A DNA stretch of 33,843 bases, from assembly GCA_009778655.1 (NCBI GenBank), contig WRFZ01000166.1, forward strand, positions 1 to 33,843, in the 5' to 3' direction. This stretch comes from Candidatus Azobacteroides sp. Lineage in GTDB: Bacteria; Bacteroidota; Bacteroidia; Bacteroidales; Azobacteroidaceae. The notes under the pieces are model-generated. The model was not told the DNA's origin. It searched no databases and was given only the letters and a program-made list of their open reading frames with translations. Within the stretch, counting starts at the first letter, position 1. The number at the start of each line of letters is the position of its first letter. Positions 31,408 to 33,843 of the stretch are shown here, in pieces. The position numbers and the translations under genes are program-made.

Positions 31408-33843
31408 ATGGCAAAACAGAAAAAGTTTTTAACCTGTGACGGAAATCAAGCAGCATCTCACATTGCCTATATGTTTAGTGAAACTGCTTCGATTTATCCC
31501 ATTACGCCTTCGTCCACCATGGCGGAATATGTGGACGAATGGGCGGCTGCCGGACGCAAAAACATCTTCGGCGAAACGGTTCGCGTGGATGAAATGCAGT
31601 CGGAAGCCGGCGCGGCCGGCGCTATGCACGGTGCATTACAAGCCGGAACGCTCTCAACAACATTCACGGCATCGCAAGGATTGTTGCTGATGATTCCCAA
31701 TATGTATAAAGTGGCCGGAGAATTGCTGCCGGGCGTTTATCATGTCTCGGGGCGAGCGATCGCTTCGCACGCCCTTTCGATTTTCGGCGATCATCAAGAT
31801 GTAATGGCGGTTCGTCAAACCGGGTGTGCCATGTTTGCCACCGGTTCGGTACAGGAAGTTATGGACTTGGCGGCAGTCGCCCATTTGGCGGCGATCAAAT
31901 CGCGCGTTCCTTTTGTGCATTTCTTCGACGGATTTCGTACCTCGCACGAAATTCAGAAAATAGAAGCGTTGGAAAATGAAGATTTGGCTCCGCTGATTGA
32001 TTGGAAAGCTTTGTCGGCTTTTCGTCAACGGTCATTGAACCCGGAAAATCCGGTTACCCGCGGGACGGCGCAAAATTCGGACATTTACTTTCAAGCCCGC
32101 GAAGCCTCGAATATTTACTACAATAAAGTAGTGGATATTGTGGAAGATTACGTAAATAAACTGTCAGAACTGACCGGACGCTCGTACCATTTATTTGATT
32201 ACTACGGCGCTCCGGATGCCGAACGGGTGATTATCGCAATGGGCTCGATTACCGAAGCTATTCGTGAAACAATTGATTATTTGACGTCTAAAGGTGAAAA
32301 AGTCGGTTTGGTAGCCGTACATCTTTATCGTCCGTTCTCGGCAAAACATCTGTTGAGCGCTATTCCGAAAACCGTTAAACGCATTGCCGTTTTGGATCGT
32401 ACCAAAGAACCGGGCGCAAGCGGAGAACCGCTTTACATGGACGTAGTCGAAGTTTTTACGCAAAATTCAGATAACCATCCGATTATCGTGGGCGGCCGTT
32501 ACGGTTTATCGTCCAAAGATACTACGCCGGCACAAGTTCTGGCGGTGTATGAAAATCTGTCGTTACCTTCTCCGAAAAACGGTTTCACCATCGGTATCGT
32601 GGACGATGTAACTTTTACTTCGCTTCCGCAAAAAGAAGAACTGGCTTTCGACGGCGGTCCTTACGAAGCCAAATTCTACGGCTTGGGCGCAGACGGAACG
32701 GTGGGCGCAAACAAAAACTCCATTAAAATCATTGGCGACAACACCGATAAATATTGTCAAGCTTATTTTGCTTACGATTCTAAGAAATCGGGCGGTTTCA
32801 CCTGTTCGCATTTGCGTTTCGGCGACAAACCCATCCGCTCGACTTATTTGGTGAATACTCCCGATTTTGTAGCTTGTCACGTGCAAGCCTATTTGCGTTT
32901 GTACGATGTAACCAAAGGATTGAAAAAGAACGGAACATTTTTGTTAAATACTATTTGGAACGAAAATCAGGTAAAAGAACATCTTCCCGATCATGTAAAA
33001 AAATACTTAGCAAAGAACAATATCAACTTCTATATCATTGATGCGACCGATATAGCAGAAGAAATCGGCTTGGGTAACCGTACAAATACCATTCTGCAAT
33101 CGGCATTTTTCAAGATTACCGGCGTCATTCCATACGATTTGGCGGTAGAACAAATGAAGAAATTCATCGTGAAATCCTACGGTAAGAAAGGCGAAGATAT
33201 TGTAAACAAAAACAATGCGGCGGTTGATCGCGGCAGTGAAGTTGTCCGGGTGAAAGTTCCCGCCGAATGGGCGAATATCCGGATAAAAGAGGAAGAACCG
33301 GATGCCCATGTGCCGGAATTTATTTCCAAAATTGTTCGTCCGATTAATGCACAAAAGGGAGACAATCTTCCTGTTTCGACATTCGCCGGTCGTGAAGACG
33401 GAACGTGGGAACAAGGAACATCCGCTTTCGAAAAACGCGGAGTTGCTACACATGTTCCGGTTTGGATAGCAGAGAATTGCACCCAATGTAACCAATGTGC
33501 ATACGTTTGTCCTCATGCCGCCATTCGTCCGTTCCTGTTGGATGCGGAAGAACAGGCAAAAGCGCCGAGAGATTACGAAACGCTTTCCGCCATTCCCGCC
33601 AAACAGTTCGGAGGCTTGCAATTCCGTATTCAAGTGGACGTGTTGGATTGCATGGGTTGCGATAACTGCGCCAATATATGTCCGGGCAACAAGAACGGAG
33701 CCGCTTTGAAAATGGTTCCGATTGAAACGCAATATGATAATCAAGTTAATTGGAATTTCTCCGTTAAAGAAGTCAAAAGCAAACAACACTTGGTTGATGT
33801 TTCTTCCAACGTGAAAAACTCGCAGCTTGCAACTCCGCTGTTT
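31408..33843 (+). CDS. nifJ: Pyruvate:ferredoxin (flavodoxin) oxidoreductase, N-terminal 812 residues (cut by window end)
   Basis: Oxidises pyruvate to acetyl-CoA and CO2, passing electrons to ferredoxin; a central enzyme of anaerobes. The frame is open from the ATG at 31408 to the end of the window (full length about 1180). Domain I begins with YPITPSSTMAEY and contains FTASQGLLLMIPNMYK; domain II includes RVIIAMGSITEA and VGLVAVHLYRPFSA. The 2[4Fe-4S] ferredoxin domain has C691, C694, C697, C701 and C748, C751, C754, C758, positions that agree closely with the Desulfovibrio enzyme. The TPP-binding domain and third cluster lie beyond the window. Expression may be controlled by the structured leader. 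Confidence 0.97.
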   Translation, partial: MAKQKKFLTCDGNQAASHIAYMFSETASIYPITPSSTMAEYVDEWAAAGRKNIFGETVRVDEMQSEAGAAGAMHGALQAGTLSTTFTASQGLLLMIPNMYKVAGELLPGVYHVSGRAIASHALSIFGDHQDVMAVRQTGCAMFATGSVQEVMDLAAVAHLAAIKSRVPFVHFFDGFRTSHEIQKIEALENEDLAPLIDWKALSAFRQRSLNPENPVTRGTAQNSDIYFQAREASNIYYNKVVDIVEDYVNKLSELTGRSYHLFDYYGAPDAERVIIAMGSITEAIRETIDYLTSKGEKVGLVAVHLYRPFSAKHLLSAIPKTVKRIAVLDRTKEPGASGEPLYMDVVEVFTQNSDNHPIIVGGRYGLSSKDTTPAQVLAVYENLSLPSPKNGFTIGIVDDVTFTSLPQKEELAFDGGPYEAKFYGLGADGTVGANKNSIKIIGDNTDKYCQAYFAYDSKKSGGFTCSHLRFGDKPIRSTYLVNTPDFVACHVQAYLRLYDVTKGLKKNGTFLLNTIWNENQVKEHLPDHVKKYLAKNNINFYIIDATDIAEEIGLGNRTNTILQSAFFKITGVIPYDLAVEQMKKFIVKSYGKKGEDIVNKNNAAVDRGSEVVRVKVPAEWANIRIKEEEPDAHVPEFISKIVRPINAQKGDNLPVSTFAGREDGTWEQGTSAFEKRGVATHVPVWIAENCTQCNQCAYVCPHAAIRPFLLDAEEQAKAPRDYETLSAIPAKQFGGLQFRIQVDVLDCMGCDNCANICPGNKNGAALKMVPIETQYDNQVNWNFSVKEVKSKQHLVDVSSNVKNSQLATPLF

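Noticed and set aside
31436-33789. Several open frames on either strand inside 31408-33843
   Set aside because: They are shadows of the PFOR gene, which reads open from 31408 to the window end with all family motifs and cluster cysteines.

Overview
The window looks like a chromosomal segment of a Bacteroidota bacterium, most likely of the order Bacteroidales. Evidence: several gene starts are preceded by the Bacteroidota promoter signature (TTG or TTTG about 19-23 bases upstream of TAnnTTTG) with no clear Shine-Dalgarno sequence. There is an RprX/RprY-type two-component pair, a large single-chain PurL of 1234 residues, a eukaryote/archaeal-type (alpha2) glycyl-tRNA synthetase, a pyruvate:ferredoxin oxidoreductase and secreted proteins of Bacteroidota style. 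The genus cannot be read from the sequence. Three or more decayed genes suggest ongoing gene loss, although the frameshifts in one of them could also be sequencing errors.

Layout. 1-2.7 kb: the end of a tryptophan operon (trpD partial, trpC, trpF, trpA) with overlapping reading frames and a terminator-like hairpin. 2.75-3.7 kb: a PD-(D/E)XK (Rpn-like) nuclease on the minus strand with its own promoter. 3.85-7.6 kb: two secreted, probably surface, proteins; the first is an intact beta-helix-like protein and the second is a roughly 918-codon gene broken by about five frameshifts. 7.6-7.9 kb: a repeat-rich gap with heptad repeats, a hairpin, a degenerate palindrome and the tail of a DUF4143-type ATPase. 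7.9-11.1 kb (minus): rprX, rprY and a TPR protein. 11.3-14.2 kb: an ArgE/DapE-type deacylase and an acyl-CoA ligase, divergent and sharing a 70-base promoter region. 14.4-17.0 kb: an AT-rich orphan lipoprotein, a flavoprotein and a membrane metallophosphoesterase. 17.0-17.4 kb: a YjbQ-family remnant with an internal amber codon, and tRNA-Arg(CCT).

17.5-24.5 kb (minus): a tightly packed run glyS, lemA, FKBP-type lipoprotein, MFS exporter, outer-membrane barrel, priA. 24.7-25.7 kb: an HTH regulator divergent from glyS. 25.7-33.8 kb: purL, a second acyl-CoA ligase and nifJ (cut off by the window end), the last behind a roughly 175-base leader that could fold into alternative structures.

Functionally the region is mostly core metabolism (tryptophan, arginine and purine synthesis, fatty-acid activation, pyruvate oxidation, translation, replication restart). 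It is interspersed with envelope genes and short intergenic repeats. I did not find a clearly new multi-gene system. The most unusual items are two families of 7-base tandem repeats scattered between genes, the nifJ leader, and the pseudogene remnants.
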